Source: Pedobacter nanyangensis
Lineage (GTDB): Bacteria > Bacteroidota > Bacteroidia > Sphingobacteriales > Sphingobacteriaceae
Reading direction: 5' to 3'
NCBI RefSeq assembly: GCF_003313505.1
Contig: NZ_QMHO01000007.1
Span: 1 to 64,000 of the forward strand
Length of the DNA stretch: 64,000 nucleotides
Shown: positions 1 through 9,852 of the stretch, in pieces
Numbering within the stretch: position 1 is the first letter of the stretch
Layout of the letters: each line of letters starts with the position of its first letter
Program-made: the position numbers and the translations under genes
The notes under the pieces: model-generated
Told to the model about the DNA's origin: nothing
The model's input: only the letters and a program-made list of their open reading frames with translations
The model's database searches: none

Positions 1-337
1 TACTGAACAGTTTGGAACGTACAGGGATGGATAGTATTTCCGAAATACACAGGTCAAATCTAATAAGTCTTCCTGCCTTCTTTTGGCAGACCGTAAGGAA
101 ATAGTTGCTCCCAAGAAGATTTGCTAATTGCAAGTAAAGAGCCATTTCTGACGACAATTTGCCTGTTTTTATTGAAGCCTAGGTTTTTATGATTGTTTTA
201 AAAATGATAATAATATTACTGCAAGTTTCACTATAATTCAAGCCTGTCCAATTGTAAGCTTTTTGATGGGGGAAGATATAGGGGAAATAGCTTTGAAACT
301 TCGCGAAATCTGATGAAACTTTAAGAGAAAGTTTGTG
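1..337. other. Left edge, no recognisable gene
   Basis: I see no supportable gene here. A short open frame on the plus strand (about 3-104) runs in from the left edge and stops at TAG. It could be the last 33 codons of a gene outside the window, but its translation resembles nothing I recognise. The rest is AT-rich spacer before the tRNA cluster. Confidence 0.4.
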
Positions 338-409
338 TAGTCCATAGGGGAATCGAACCCCTGTTTCCAGAATGAAAATCTGGCGTCCTCACCCCTAGAC
401 GAATGGACC
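338..409 (-). tRNA. tRNA-Glu (UUC)
   Basis: Read on the minus strand this folds as a complete 72-nt cloverleaf. The acceptor stem is GGTCCAT/ATGGACT with discriminator A. The anticodon stem CCAGA/TCTGG holds the loop TTTTCAT, giving anticodon UUC (Glu). The T arm carries GGTTCGATTCC. The 3' CCA is not encoded, so it must be added after transcription. A second, nearly identical tRNA-Glu lies 83 bp to the right. Confidence 0.95.
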
Positions 410-492
410 AAAGTTCAGTAAATCAAGCAGATGAGGCTTTTCAAAATCTGCATAAAAAAACACCAACCTTTTTTATTGATTGATGTTTAATG

Positions 493-564
493 TAGCCCGT
501 AGGGGAATCGAACCCCTGTTTCCAGAATGAAAATCTGGCGTCCTAACCCCTAGACGAACGGGCC
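493..564 (-). tRNA. tRNA-Glu (UUC), second copy
   Basis: Same cloverleaf and same UUC anticodon as the tRNA-Glu at 338-409. The differences I see are in the acceptor stem (GGCCCGT/ACGGGCT) and one D-arm base (GGTTAGG instead of GGTGAGG). CCA is not encoded. The acceptor changes are compensatory on both sides of the stem, so both copies should be functional. Confidence 0.95.
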
Positions 565-600
565 ATTAAAATAAAGAAGTGTCTTTTCAACTTCTTTTTT

Positions 601-676
<76 letters not shown>

Positions 677-788
677 CTATAAACAATTCAATTTTTGCTG
701 CCTAATCCTACACAGCTTGTTTCCGAATTGGAATGCAAAGATATAATTCGTTTCTTTGTAACGCAAATTTTTTTTAAAAAAGTATATT

Positions 789-1667
789 ATGGCACATAAA
801 GCAGGTTTTGTAAGTATTATAGGAAAGCCAAACGTTGGTAAATCTACATTAATGAATGCATTGATAGGCGAAAAGCTATCCATCATTACCCCTAAAGCAC
901 AAACCACCCGCCACCGTATATTAGGAATTGTGAACGAAGATGACTTTCAGATTGTATTTTCAGATACCCCTGGAATCATTAAACCTAAATATGGACTGCA
1001 AAATTCGATGATGAATGCGGTAGGCGGAGCCTTACAAGATGCCGACCTGATTTTCTTTGTGACGGATATTAACGAGCGCCATGATGAAAATGACGTGCTT
1101 GAAAAAATTGTCAATACCAACATTCCGTTAGTGGTACTCATTAACAAGGTTGACAACGCTACCCAAGAGCAGGTGTTGGAGAAGATGGATTACTGGAAGG
1201 AAAAATTGAACCCTATGCACATCTTCGCCATTTCGGCCCTACATGGTTATAACCTGGAAGGCCTGCTCCCTTTGATACTGGAAGTAATTCCCGAGCATCC
1301 GGCATATTACGACAAAGAAGATTTAACCGATAGACACCTTCGGTTCTTTGTGTCGGAAATTATCCGGGAGAAAATTTTCAATAACTACCAAAAGGAGATT
1401 CCCTACAGTACCGAGGTAATTGTTACTGCTTTTAAGGAAGAAGAAAACCTGACCAGGATTAGTGCCGAAATTATTGTAGAACGTGAATCGCAAAAAAACA
1501 TCCTCATCGGCAAGGGCGGCGCTAGTTTGAAAAAAGTAGGAATGGAAGCCCGTAAGGACATCGAGAAGTTCATCGATTCGAAAGTATTCCTGGAAACCTT
1601 TGTGAAGGTAATTCCAGATTGGAGAAGTAAAAAGAACTACCTTAAGAACTTCGGCTACGATAGCTAG
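789..1667 (+). CDS. era: GTPase Era
   Basis: Ras-like GTPase that binds the 3' end of 16S rRNA and assists 30S subunit maturation. The 292 residues match the usual Era length. G1 is GKPNVGKST at residues 12-20, G3 is DTPG at 59-62, and G4 is NKVD near 121. A C-terminal KH RNA-binding domain has its GKGG loop at 241-244. The ATG follows an A/T-rich leader without a Shine-Dalgarno site, as is normal in Bacteroidota. The gene is alone between the tRNA cluster and a strong terminator at 1714. The second Era-like GTPase Der is encoded 1.2 kb downstream, so this is a small ribosome-assembly neighbourhood. Identification is firm. Confidence 0.97.
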   Translation: MAHKAGFVSIIGKPNVGKSTLMNALIGEKLSIITPKAQTTRHRILGIVNEDDFQIVFSDTPGIIKPKYGLQNSMMNAVGGALQDADLIFFVTDINERHDENDVLEKIVNTNIPLVVLINKVDNATQEQVLEKMDYWKEKLNPMHIFAISALHGYNLEGLLPLILEVIPEHPAYYDKEDLTDRHLRFFVSEIIREKIFNNYQKEIPYSTEVIVTAFKEEENLTRISAEIIVERESQKNILIGKGGASLKKVGMEARKDIEKFIDSKVFLETFVKVIPDWRSKKNYLKNFGYDS

Positions 1668-1713
1668 TTGAACCGCCAAGAAAACGGCACTTATTTATTC
1701 GAAAATATTTTAG

Positions 1714-1741
1714 AGCCAAGGGTTTTGCCCTTGGCTTTTTT
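1714..1741 (+). terminator. Rho-independent terminator after era
   Basis: AGCCAAGGG pairs with CCCTTGGCT around a TTTTG loop and is followed by a run of six T. It lies 47 bp after the era stop codon, in the right orientation to end that transcript. Confidence 0.9.
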
Positions 1742-1851
1742 ATCACTTTTTTTTATACTTGCATCACCATTTTTGAGGTTTAAATTTTAGCCTTTGGCCG
1801 CATAATGGATCGTGATAATTAGCATAAAAACGTAAAACAACCCTGTAAAAA

Positions 1852-2634
1852 ATGGCAAGCACCTGTTTAAACTGTCAAGCAATCATTACTGAAAATTTTT
1901 GTAGCAACTGCGGGCAGAAGAAATTTAAACGAATTGACCGGAAATACGTGGTAGATGAGGCGCAATATCTGCTGGTACATACCAATAAGGGATTTTTGTA
2001 TTCGGTGAAAAATATCCTTAAAAACCCAGGTAAAACAGCGAGGGATTTTATTGATGGAAATAGGGTTAACCATTACAAACCGATTCTTTTGGCTTTCGTA
2101 TTGAGTGGTGTTTCGGCATTTATTTCCTACAAGGTGCTTAATTTGAATGAACTTTTGGGCCAGTTTACTGCCCAAATGAATGGTGCCAATGCAAACAAAG
2201 CTCTTTCCTTTTTGTCGAGCTACAACTCGGTAATTATGCTCGCCTTCCTGCCAGTTCTTGCTATTTTTACTTCTATTATTTTTCGTAAATGGGGCCAAAA
2301 CTACTATGAGCATATCGTAATGAATGCTTTTGGGCTTTCTTGTTATACCCTAGTTACCATTATCATTTCGTATCCTATTCTGTATGTGGTAAGGGGAAAT
2401 ATGGGCCTATTTATGAAGGTATTTACAGCTTCAACCTTAATCATCCCATTTCTTTTTGTATGGTTTTACAAAGGCTTTTATCCTGAAAAGTCAATAGGAA
2501 AGATCATTTTAAAGGTATTGCTCATTATTGTAACGGTATTCTTAGCTTATATGGCGGTAATTTTCATAGCTGTTATTCTTATTGGTATTATCAAAGGACC
2601 AGAGGCACTTAAAATGCTGCAGCAGCCAAAATAA
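1852..2634 (+). CDS. DUF3667-type membrane protein with zinc ribbon
   Basis: Uncharacterised Bacteroidota membrane protein of 260 residues. The N-terminus has a small zinc ribbon made of two CxxC knuckles: CLNC at residues 5-8 and CSNC at about 17-20, followed by GQK. After a polar segment containing DGNRVNHYKPI come about five hydrophobic segments between residues 80 and 250, which fit membrane helices. This arrangement and the RxxHYKPI-like stretch match DUF3667. No enzymatic motif is visible and the function is unknown. The gene is monocistronic, between the era terminator and der. Family call is likely; the role is not known. Confidence 0.7.
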   Translation: MASTCLNCQAIITENFCSNCGQKKFKRIDRKYVVDEAQYLLVHTNKGFLYSVKNILKNPGKTARDFIDGNRVNHYKPILLAFVLSGVSAFISYKVLNLNELLGQFTAQMNGANANKALSFLSSYNSVIMLAFLPVLAIFTSIIFRKWGQNYYEHIVMNAFGLSCYTLVTIIISYPILYVVRGNMGLFMKVFTASTLIIPFLFVWFYKGFYPEKSIGKIILKVLLIIVTVFLAYMAVIFIAVILIGIIKGPEALKMLQQPK

Positions 2635-2708
2635 GTGTGCTCTTCCCGTCATCAGGTCTTTACTTAGCCGTATGTAAAGTTCCTCACCAATTGTTCAAAA
2701 AATAAGCG

Positions 2709-2716
2709 TACTTTTG
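2709..2716 (+). promoter_or_regulatory. Candidate -7 box upstream of der
   Basis: TACTTTTG fits the Bacteroidota -7 consensus TAnnTTTG. A TTG at 2691-2693 lies upstream, but the 15-bp spacing is shorter than the 20 bp seen at several other promoters in this window, so the -33 part is doubtful. It would give der a leader of roughly 120 nt. Confidence 0.4.
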
Positions 2717-2841
2717 CAAGTCAAACCCTTTACGTAAAAAGGGAATGAAACGAGAAACAGGTTCCGATTGATTTTATATCGTTCAAAAAGCTGAGATCGT
2801 AAACCCCTGTCTAAGGCAGGCAAGCAAAATCGTATTTTAAA

Positions 2842-4143
2842 ATGAGCAATATCATCGCCATTGTAGGCAGACCCAACGTAGGAAAATCAACCCTTTTTAA
2901 CCGCTTAACCGAAAGCCGTAAGGCTATTGTTGATGACTTTAGTGGGGTAACCAGAGATAGGCATTACGGCAAAGCCGAGTGGACCGATAAGGAATTTACC
3001 GTAATTGACACTGGTGGATATGTGGCCAACTCTGAAGATTTGTTCGAAGCCGCCATCCGCGAGCAGGTAGTCATTGCCATAGAAGAAGCTTCTGTAATCA
3101 TCTTCATGGTGGATGTAACTACTGGCATTACCGATTTAGATGATGACATTGCTAATTTACTTCGCAAGAGCAAAAAGCCTGTTTTTGTAGTGGTGAACAA
3201 AGTAGACAACACCGCCTTAGAAACCGAATCGTCGGTATTTTATAGCTTTGGTTTGGGCGAAATTTACACCATCTCTTCCATGACCGGTTCTGGTACGGGT
3301 GATTTGTTGGATGAAGTGGTTAAGCACTTCGAAGATATCCAGGAAGAAGAAAATACCTTGCCGAAAATTACCATTGTAGGTAGGCCAAACGTAGGTAAAT
3401 CTTCCTTGATTAATGCCCTGATCGGTAAAGACAGGAATATTGTAACCCCAATTGCCGGAACTACACGCGATTCGATCCATATCCATTATAACCAATACGG
3501 ACACGAGTTCATGTTTATTGATACCGCTGGTTTACGTAAAAAAACCAAGGTAAAGGAAAACATCGAATTTTATTCGGTCATGCGTACCATTAAAGCTTTG
3601 GAAGATTCTGACGTGGTGATGTTGATGTTGGATGCGGAAGAAGGCTTAGAATCGCAAGACATCAATATTTTTCACCTTGCGGAGAAAAACAAAAAAGGAG
3701 TGGTCATTTTGGTGAACAAATGGGACTTGATCGAAAAGAACGACAAGACCATGAAAGCATTCGAAGAGCAAATTAAGCATAAGCTGCAGCCATTTACCGA
3801 TGTGCCCATCCTTTTCATCTCGGTGCTAAATAAGCAGCGTATTTTCAAAGCCATAGAAACGGCATTGGAAGTGCAGAAAAACAGAGCGAAGAAAATCCCT
3901 ACTTCTAAGCTTAACGACGTGTTGTTGCCCATTATTGAGGCATATCCGCCGCCGGCAACCAAAGGCAAGTACATCAAAATCAAGTACATTACCCAAATAA
4001 ATGGGGTAGCACCCATGTTTGCTTTTTTCTGCAACCTGCCACAATATATCAAGGAGCCTTACAAGCGTTTTATTGAGAACAAACTGCGCGAAAACTTCGA
4101 TTTTTCGGGCGTTCCTATCCAGATTTATTTCAGACAGAAATAG
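2842..4143 (+). CDS. der: GTPase Der (EngA)
   Basis: Essential double GTPase needed for 50S subunit maturation. The 433-residue protein has two consecutive G domains. The first has GRPNVGKST at residues 9-17, DTGG and NKVD. The second begins near residue 180 with another GRPNVGKSS, followed by DTAG and NKWD. The C-terminal 100 residues form the KH-like domain typical of Der. Length and domain order are standard. The start is the ATG after an A-rich stretch, giving [12 protein letters not shown]. No gene follows on this strand for several kb. Identification is firm. Confidence 0.97.
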   Translation: MSNIIAIVGRPNVGKSTLFNRLTESRKAIVDDFSGVTRDRHYGKAEWTDKEFTVIDTGGYVANSEDLFEAAIREQVVIAIEEASVIIFMVDVTTGITDLDDDIANLLRKSKKPVFVVVNKVDNTALETESSVFYSFGLGEIYTISSMTGSGTGDLLDEVVKHFEDIQEEENTLPKITIVGRPNVGKSSLINALIGKDRNIVTPIAGTTRDSIHIHYNQYGHEFMFIDTAGLRKKTKVKENIEFYSVMRTIKALEDSDVVMLMLDAEEGLESQDINIFHLAEKNKKGVVILVNKWDLIEKNDKTMKAFEEQIKHKLQPFTDVPILFISVLNKQRIFKAIETALEVQKNRAKKIPTSKLNDVLLPIIEAYPPPATKGKYIKIKYITQINGVAPMFAFFCNLPQYIKEPYKRFIENKLRENFDFSGVPIQIYFRQK

Positions 4144-4632
4144 TTTTGGTTAGTCATGGCGAAGAACCATGCAATCAATTGGCGAGAATAGAAGATTTTA
4201 AAAGCCACCACAGAAGCCACTATTAAAGGATGGTCCTGCTGTACGCTGCAATCTTTTTGCTTTGCACCTTTTGTCGTTTCTGGGAATCTGTTCCTGTACA
4301 GGTTTAGCCTATCGGCAGCATTCACCTAAAATAAAGCAAAAAGGATTTCCGCTGCCATCAGGTTTAGCTGGCCATGCCTTTGCTATTGGGTGGGGCTTGT
4401 TTTGCACCGGCCTAAGTTTATAGCCCTTATTGTAGCGGCATCTTTTGGGCGCACGCAGTAAGCTCAAAAATACAGCGGAAAGAAGGACTAACTTTGATAG
4501 GAGCAGATCCAGTGCGCTCCAAAATCTATTGCTTTTTTGGGTTAAAGAGCGCAAGGGGCGGGCAGAGGCCACGTATCTCATCTGAGGTTAAATCTGCGTG
4601 AGCTGCGGAAAAACGAGGATTAGCCAACTAGG
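4144..4632. other. 489-bp gap between converging der and rsgA
   Basis: No gene is supported here. The short frames on the minus strand have no recognisable protein features and cover a dispersed intergenic repeat, listed separately at 4230-4500. The sequence looks like accumulated repeat material between two converging genes. Confidence 0.5.
4230..4500 (+). repeat. Dispersed repeat, copy 1 (degenerate)
   Basis: Two blocks recur elsewhere in the window. 'GCAATCTTTTTG' at about 4250 matches a fragment near 29560. The pair 'CCCTTATTGTAGCGGCA' (4424-4440) and 'CAGCGGAAAGAAGGACT' (4473-4489) matches the copies at 10716-10815 (inverted) and 58551-58620. The shared core is a GGGCACGAG-like block, a variable hairpin and an AAAGYGGAAAG block. 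This copy is the most degraded. Confidence 0.55.
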
Positions 4633-5553
4633 TTAAGCCCTGGTGTCGTTCCCGAAATAAATGCTTTGGTAGCTGTCGTAACGCGAAGGTGCTATTTCGC
4701 CTTCTTCCACTGCTTTGATAATGGCGCAGCCGGGCTCGTTAATGTGCCTACAGTTGTTAAACTTGCATTGGTTAAGCCTTTCCCTCATTTCTACGAAAAA
4801 GTGGCTTAGTTCCTCTTTTTCAATGTCTACAATGCCCAGTTCCCGGATGCCTGGCGTATCAATGAGGTAGCCGCCAAAAGGGAGTTGATGCATTTCCGCA
4901 AAAGTGGTGGTATGTTGGCCTTTATCGCTCCATTCGCTTACTTCGCCGGTTTTTAAGTCAAAATCGGGTAAAAGCGCATTGATTAAGCTTGATTTTCCTA
5001 CGCCAGAGTGCCCAGAGAACAGCGTTACCTTGTTTTTCAATAGCGCTTCTATTTGTGGAATGTTGGTTCCCCGCAAGGCCGAAACCTCATAGCAGGAATA
5101 GCCGATATTTTCGTAGATGGCTTTGTAATCTGCCAATATTTCCAGGCCCTCGCTGCTGTATATGTCGAGTTTGTTGAATATCAAACAAGTGGGAATGTCA
5201 TAAGCTTCGGCAGTTACCAAAAACCTGTCGATAAAACCTAGGGAAGTACGAGGTGATGCCAGGGTGACAATCAAAAAAGCCTGATCCAAGTTGGCCGCGA
5301 TAATTTGCGTTTGCTTGCTCAGGTTGATAGATTTACGGATAATGTAGTTTTTGCGATCGTGCAGGTGGTTAATGACACCCGTATCAGCATTGGGTTCCAG
5401 CTCAAAATCCACTTGGTCGCCAACGGCAATAGGGTTGGTGGTTTGTATGCCCTTAATGCGAAATTTGCCCTTGATACGGCAAGAGTAGGTTTGGCCATCT
5501 TCGGCAAATACCTGGTACCAACTTCCTGTAGATTTAATGACTAATCCCTGCAT
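4633..5553 (-). CDS. rsgA: Small-subunit-dependent GTPase RsgA (YjeQ)
   Basis: Circularly permuted GTPase that acts late in 30S assembly. The motif order in the 306 residues is diagnostic: G4 NKLD at 127-130, G5 SAL at 158-160, then G1 GHSGVGKSS at 181-189, a TTT switch at 215-217 and G3 DTPG at 232-235. An OB-fold N-terminal domain (about 1-70) precedes it. A C-terminal zinc site is formed by C263, C268, H270 and C276. The ATG at 5553 is preceded by TACCTTTA, a near match to the -7 promoter box. It is the third ribosome-assembly GTPase within 5 kb. Confidence 0.96.
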   Translation of the reverse strand: MQGLVIKSTGSWYQVFAEDGQTYSCRIKGKFRIKGIQTTNPIAVGDQVDFELEPNADTGVINHLHDRKNYIIRKSINLSKQTQIIAANLDQAFLIVTLASPRTSLGFIDRFLVTAEAYDIPTCLIFNKLDIYSSEGLEILADYKAIYENIGYSCYEVSALRGTNIPQIEALLKNKVTLFSGHSGVGKSSLINALLPDFDLKTGEVSEWSDKGQHTTTFAEMHQLPFGGYLIDTPGIRELGIVDIEKEELSHFFVEMRERLNQCKFNNCRHINEPGCAIIKAVEEGEIAPSRYDSYQSIYFGNDTRA

Positions 5554-5617
5554 ATTTTTATTGTTGTAAAGGTAGCGTTGAAAGTTGACAGTTGAAAGTG
5601 AAAAGCTATTTAGTTAT

Positions 5618-5693
5618 AACCACCTTAGGCATTTGAAGGGCTTTTATTTTATAAGGTCGTATGCTCAGGTGTTCTTAGGTGCCTAAGGTGGTT
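5618..5693. repeat. Long inverted repeat between accC and rsgA
   Basis: AACCACCTTAGGCA (5618-5631) is repeated exactly, in inverted orientation, as TGCCTAAGGTGGTT at 5680-5693, with 48 bp between. Part of the motif is also repeated inside the loop (TTCTTAGGTG). It could form a hairpin upstream of rsgA. No T-run follows, so it does not look like a plain terminator. Confidence 0.75.
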
Positions 5694-5715
5694 CAAATAA
5701 CATGCAAGCTGGTTC

Positions 5716-5749
5716 AAAAACAAAAATGCCTCAACAAGCTGTCGAGGCA
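5716..5749 (-). terminator. Terminator after accC
   Basis: Read on the minus strand, TGCCTC pairs with GAGGCA, with extra inner pairs (ACA/TGT), and is followed by TTTTTGTTTTT. It sits about 25 bp past the accC stop codon and should end the DUF177-to-accC transcript. Confidence 0.85.
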
Positions 5750-5772
5750 CTTTCATTGAAATTAAATATTGC

Positions 5773-7113
5773 TTATTCCGAGAAATCGAAAGTCTCCATA
5801 AATTTAGTGGTAAAATTACCAGCTCTAAAGTTAGGGTCCTTCATCAATTTCAGGTGAAATGGAATGGTTGTTTTAATGCCTTCAATTACAAACTCGCTCA
5901 AGGCACGTTCCATGGTGCAAATGGCTTCTTCCCTCGTTTGAGCTACGGTGATCAGTTTTGCAATCATCGAGTCGTAGTTGGGCGGAATTTGGTAGCCAGC
6001 GTACACGTGCGTATCTACACGAACTCCGTGGCCACCTGGTGAGTGGAAATTGGTAATCCTGCCCGGTGAAGGACGGAAACCGTTAAACGGATCTTCCGCA
6101 TTGATACGGCACTCGATAGCGTGCATGTCAGGCGTGTAGTTTTTGCCAGAAATTGGAATGCCTGCAGCAACCTTAATCTGTTCTTTGATCAGGTCAAAGT
6201 TGATCACTTCTTCCGTTACCGGGTGTTCTACCTGGATACGCGTGTTCATTTCCATGAAGTAGAAGTTGCGGTGCTTATCTACCAAAAATTCGATTGTTCC
6301 GGCGCCTTCGTAATTTACAGCCAAAGCACCTTTAATGGCAGCCTCTCCCATTTTCTGACGCAGTTCATCAGTCATGAAAGGAGAAGGAGCTTCTTCAACC
6401 AGTTTCTGGTGGCGACGTTGGATAGAGCAATCTCTTTCCGATAAGTGACAGGCCTTGCCATATTGGTCGCCGATGATCTGTATTTCGATGTGGCGGGGAT
6501 CTTCGATGTATTTCTCTAGATAAAGGCCGTCGTTGCCAAAAGCAGCACCCGATTCCTGACGTGCACTGTCCCAAGCATTCTCAAATTCTTCATCTTTCCA
6601 AACTACACGCATCCCACGGCCACCACCACCAGCAGTAGCTTTTAAAATTACAGGATAGCCCATGCCATTGGCCAATTTGATCCCTTCGCTAACGCTCTCC
6701 AACAAGCCTTCTGAGCCTGGGATAGTAGGTACGCCAGCTTTTTTCATGGTTTCTTTAGCCGACGACTTGTCGCCCATGCTATTGATTTGCTCTGGTGTGG
6801 CACCAATGAACTTGATCCCGTAATCACGGCAAACTGAAGAGAATTTAGCATTCTCAGACAAGAAGCCGTAGCCTGGGTGTATGGCATCTGCATTGGTTAG
6901 TTCCGCAGCAGAAATAATGTTAGGAATGCTCAAGTAAGAGTCTTTGCTTGGCGGTGGGCCAATACAAACAGCCTCATCGGCAAAACGTACGTGTAAGCTA
7001 TCTCTATCAGCTGTAGAGTAAACCGCCACGGTTTTAATGCCCATCTCCTTACAGGTACGGATAATACGCAAAGCGATTTCGCCCCTGTTGGCAATTAATA
7101 TTTTTTTAAACAT
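5773..7113 (-). CDS. accC: Acetyl-CoA carboxylase, biotin carboxylase subunit
   Basis: ATP-grasp enzyme that carboxylates the biotin on AccB, the first half of the acetyl-CoA carboxylase reaction for fatty acid synthesis. The length of 446 residues is typical. Visible landmarks are the N-terminal [14 protein letters not shown], the glycine-rich ATP loop GGGGRGM at 162-168, the HIEIQ strand, and [15 protein letters not shown] near 290, which includes the conserved Glu/Asn/Arg of the active site. It is the last gene of the cluster, 45 bp after accB, and is followed by a terminator. Identification is firm. Confidence 0.97.
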   Translation of the reverse strand: MFKKILIANRGEIALRIIRTCKEMGIKTVAVYSTADRDSLHVRFADEAVCIGPPPSKDSYLSIPNIISAAELTNADAIHPGYGFLSENAKFSSVCRDYGIKFIGATPEQINSMGDKSSAKETMKKAGVPTIPGSEGLLESVSEGIKLANGMGYPVILKATAGGGGRGMRVVWKDEEFENAWDSARQESGAAFGNDGLYLEKYIEDPRHIEIQIIGDQYGKACHLSERDCSIQRRHQKLVEEAPSPFMTDELRQKMGEAAIKGALAVNYEGAGTIEFLVDKHRNFYFMEMNTRIQVEHPVTEEVINFDLIKEQIKVAAGIPISGKNYTPDMHAIECRINAEDPFNGFRPSPGRITNFHSPGGHGVRVDTHVYAGYQIPPNYDSMIAKLITVAQTREEAICTMERALSEFVIEGIKTTIPFHLKLMKDPNFRAGNFTTKFMETFDFSE

Positions 7114-7158
7114 AATTTCTCTTTAATTAGCTGATTAGCTAATTGATTAATTTGCTAA

Positions 7159-7647
7159 TTAAATAGGTTCTACTAAGAATAAAGGTTGGTCGTACTCCAC
7201 AGGAGAGGCGTTGTCTACCAATATCTTCACGATACGGCCAGAAACTTCACTCTCAATTTCGTTGAAAAGCTTCATCGCCTCGATGATGCAAACCACTTTA
7301 CCTGTACCTATTTCATCACCAACGTTTACAAACGAAGGTTTTTCTGGGCTTGCAGAACGATAGAAAGTACCAATCATAGGAGATTTTATGGTGATGTACT
7401 TAGAAGTATCTTCTGAAGCTGTAGATGCCGCTGGAGCTGCAGGTGCTGCTGCTACTGGAGCAGGTGCCGCTACTGTTGCCGCCGGAGCTGCCGCAGCTGG
7501 TACCTGTGTAGGAATGGCAGCATTTACATAAACTGGATTTTGGTTAGTTTTGATGGTAATCTTGAAGTTTTCTTGCTCTAGAGAAACTTCATTCACTCCC
7601 GACCGAGAAACAAATTTTATAAGTTCCTGAATTTGTTTAATATCCAT
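7159..7647 (-). CDS. accB: Acetyl-CoA carboxylase, biotin carboxyl carrier protein
   Basis: Carries the biotin group between AccC and the carboxyltransferase. The 162 residues have three parts: an N-terminal segment ([17 protein letters not shown]), a flexible Ala/Pro-rich linker at about 40-80, and the C-terminal biotinyl domain. The biotinylation motif [10 protein letters not shown] puts the modified lysine at residue 126. Together with accC it forms the usual accBC pair. A 160-bp A-rich leader separates it from fabH and contains no other gene. Confidence 0.97.
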   Translation of the reverse strand: MDIKQIQELIKFVSRSGVNEVSLEQENFKITIKTNQNPVYVNAAIPTQVPAAAAPAATVAAPAPVAAAPAAPAASTASEDTSKYITIKSPMIGTFYRSASPEKPSFVNVGDEIGTGKVVCIIEAMKLFNEIESEVSGRIVKILVDNASPVEYDQPLFLVEPI

Positions 7648-7809
7648 TCTCTTTTTGTTATGTTAAATAATTGTTGTCTTATTTTGATTAACTAAGTTAA
7701 GGTTTTTATTAGTTTTTTAGATGTTCGGTTTTTTAGTTTTTTGGTCGCTTTTTTAGATTATAAACGCATTGTAATTCCCTAAGCAACGAACCATCCAATC
7801 AACCAACAA

Positions 7810-8805
7810 CTAGCTATTATATGCCCACTTTAAATATACCGAGCCCCAGGTAAAACCTCCACCAAAGGCAGCTATAATAATGTTGTCGCCCTTTTTAAGA
7901 TCTTTTTCCCATTCCCACAAACAAAGCGGAATGGTCCCATTGGTGGTGTTCCCGTAACGCTCAATGTTTACCATTACCTTCTCACTATCCACGCCCATTC
8001 TTGAAGCGGTAGCATCAATAATGCGTTTGTTGGCCTGGTGAGGTACCAACCATGCCACGTCATCAGAAGAAAGACTGTTTCTTTCCATGATTTCAGCGGC
8101 TACGTCAGCCATGTTGGTTACGGCAAATTTAAATACGGTTTGTCCTTCCTGATAGGCGAAATGCTCTTTGGCATCTATGGTTTGGTGGGTTGCAGGTTTT
8201 ACAGATCCACCGGCTTTCATGCCTAAATATTTACCCCCTGAACCATCACTTCTTAAAATCGAATCCTGTATGCCTAAACCTTCTTCGTTAGGTTCCAGCA
8301 AAGCGCATCCACAACCGTCGCCAAAAATAATACAGGTGGTACGGTCTTCATAATTGATGATAGATGACATTTTATCGCCGCCAACCACCAGTACCTTTTT
8401 ATGCTTGCCCGATTCGATGAACTGTGCGCCTGTAGTTAGGCCAAAAATAAACCCAGAGCAGGCTGCCTGTAGGTCGTATCCCCAGGCATTTACCGCACCG
8501 ATTTTATCAGCCAATACATTGGCCGTGGCCGGAAAGGTAAAGTCGGGTGTGGTGGTACAAAAAATAATCAGGTCAATTTCTTTGGCATCTATGCCTCTTT
8601 TTTTCAAAAGGCCATTCACGGCCGGCACGGCCATATCCGAAGTGCCCATGCCTTCGCCTTTTAGTATTCTTCGCTCTTTAATACCAGTTCTGGTGGTAAT
8701 CCATTCGTCAGTAGTGTCAACAATAGTTTCCAACTCTTTGTTGGTTAACACATATTCTGGAACGTAACCATTAACTGAGGTAATAGCAGCGTGAATTTTA
8801 CTCAT
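7810..8805 (-). CDS. fabH: Beta-ketoacyl-ACP synthase III
   Basis: Starts fatty acid chains by condensing an acyl-CoA with malonyl-ACP. The catalytic triad is visible: Cys116 in QAACSGF, His256 in VPHQANKR and Asn286 in YGNTTNG. The 331 residues are the usual length. It lies 16 bp downstream of plsX, the classical plsX-fabH arrangement, in a cluster that links phospholipid and fatty acid initiation. In Bacteroidota this enzyme often primes branched-chain fatty acids, but substrate preference cannot be read from the sequence here. Confidence 0.96.
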   Translation of the reverse strand: MSKIHAAITSVNGYVPEYVLTNKELETIVDTTDEWITTRTGIKERRILKGEGMGTSDMAVPAVNGLLKKRGIDAKEIDLIIFCTTTPDFTFPATANVLADKIGAVNAWGYDLQAACSGFIFGLTTGAQFIESGKHKKVLVVGGDKMSSIINYEDRTTCIIFGDGCGCALLEPNEEGLGIQDSILRSDGSGGKYLGMKAGGSVKPATHQTIDAKEHFAYQEGQTVFKFAVTNMADVAAEIMERNSLSSDDVAWLVPHQANKRIIDATASRMGVDSEKVMVNIERYGNTTNGTIPLCLWEWEKDLKKGDNIIIAAFGGGFTWGSVYLKWAYNS

Positions 8806-8821
8806 TTTGTTGTTTGTTTAA

Positions 8822-9760
8822 TTATTGGAACGCGGCCTGTATTTTACCAACCAATCCAGTATTAATCATATCCCTAGATTGGAAGATCATATTCTTCACA
8901 GCTTCAGGGCTCGATATTCCATGTCCAATCAATACAGGCGCATTTACGCCCAATACAGGGCTGCCGCCATAGTTTTCATAATTGAACCGGTCAAAAAACT
9001 CGTCTTTCAATCCTTTTTTGATCGTTAGCACGTAAAAAGACTCCGCTAGTTTAAGCATAATGTTTCCCGTAAAGCCGTCGCAAACAATTACATCGGCCTT
9101 GTCGTTAAAAAGGTCTCTGCCTTCTACATTGCCCACAAAGTTAAAAGTTGCTTTTTCTTTAATTAAACGGTGGCTGGCCAAGGTAAGCATGTTGCCCTTT
9201 TCGTCTTCTTCTCCAATGTTCATCAATGCAACCTTTGGGTTAGGTATTTGCATAATGTGCTCTGCATACAAGCTGCCAAGTACCCCAAATTCCAATAAGT
9301 TGTCTGGCTTGCAATCTGCATTGGCGCCCACGTCTAAAAGTAGACCAACGCCACCTTTTAATTTAGGTACAATGGTGCACAGGCAAGGCCTAGAAATGCC
9401 TGCGATGGGCTTAACGCTAAAAACAGCGCCAACCAACATAGCGCCAGAATTACCTGCGCTGGCAAACGAATCCAGTTTGCCTTCCTTTAACAGCTGGAAG
9501 CCAACAGAAATACTAGAATTGGGTTTTTGAAGGATTGCTTTGGTAGCATGTTCGCCCATACCAATAACTTCTTCGGTATGTACGTATTCGAAGTGATCAG
9601 GGTTGAAACCTTGTTCAGAAAGAAGCGGTTTAATCTGCTGGGTATCTCCAATTAGCACTAAATGCTCATTTGGAGCCAGGGATTGATGAGCTGCTATTGC
9701 TCCCAAAACAATCGCTTTGGGAGCATAGTCTCCGCCCATAATATCGAGACCTATTTTCAT
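8822..9760 (-). CDS. plsX: Phosphate acyltransferase PlsX
   Basis: Converts acyl-ACP to acyl-phosphate for phosphatidic acid synthesis by PlsY. The 312-residue protein opens with KIGLDIMGGDYAPK, the signature start of PlsX. It also has the conserved GMGEHATKAILQKPNSSI and DGFTGNIMLKLAE stretches. It is followed 16 bp later by fabH and preceded by rpmF, the order seen across many bacteria. Its leader contains a 15-nt perfect palindrome (9780-9794). Identification is firm. Confidence 0.96.
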   Translation of the reverse strand: MKIGLDIMGGDYAPKAIVLGAIAAHQSLAPNEHLVLIGDTQQIKPLLSEQGFNPDHFEYVHTEEVIGMGEHATKAILQKPNSSISVGFQLLKEGKLDSFASAGNSGAMLVGAVFSVKPIAGISRPCLCTIVPKLKGGVGLLLDVGANADCKPDNLLEFGVLGSLYAEHIMQIPNPKVALMNIGEEDEKGNMLTLASHRLIKEKATFNFVGNVEGRDLFNDKADVIVCDGFTGNIMLKLAESFYVLTIKKGLKDEFFDRFNYENYGGSPVLGVNAPVLIGHGISSPEAVKNMIFQSRDMINTGLVGKIQAAFQ

Positions 9761-9779
9761 AGTAAAAAATCTTTTGTGT

Positions 9780-9794
9780 AAGCCAGGCTGGCTT
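9780..9794 (-). promoter_or_regulatory. Palindrome in the plsX leader
   Basis: AAGCCAG-G-CTGGCTT is a perfect 7-1-7 palindrome 20 bp upstream of the plsX start. Further upstream on the minus strand, TTTG...TAACTTAG resembles a weak promoter. It could be an operator for lipid-synthesis control or a small RNA hairpin. No known regulator is implied. Confidence 0.3.
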
Positions 9795-9852
9795 TTATTT
9801 CCATTGGCTAAGTTAATCTTAAACTAACGGAACACAAAAATTTTTCAGAAAA

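Noticed and set aside
2740..2841. Riboswitch (CTGAGA and AAACCCC resemble part of a TPP element) in the der leader
   Set aside because: The second conserved half of the TPP motif is missing, and Der has no link to thiamine.
4309..4581. 90-codon frame on the minus strand between der and rsgA
   Set aside because: Coincides with degenerate dispersed repeat sequence; composition not protein-like.
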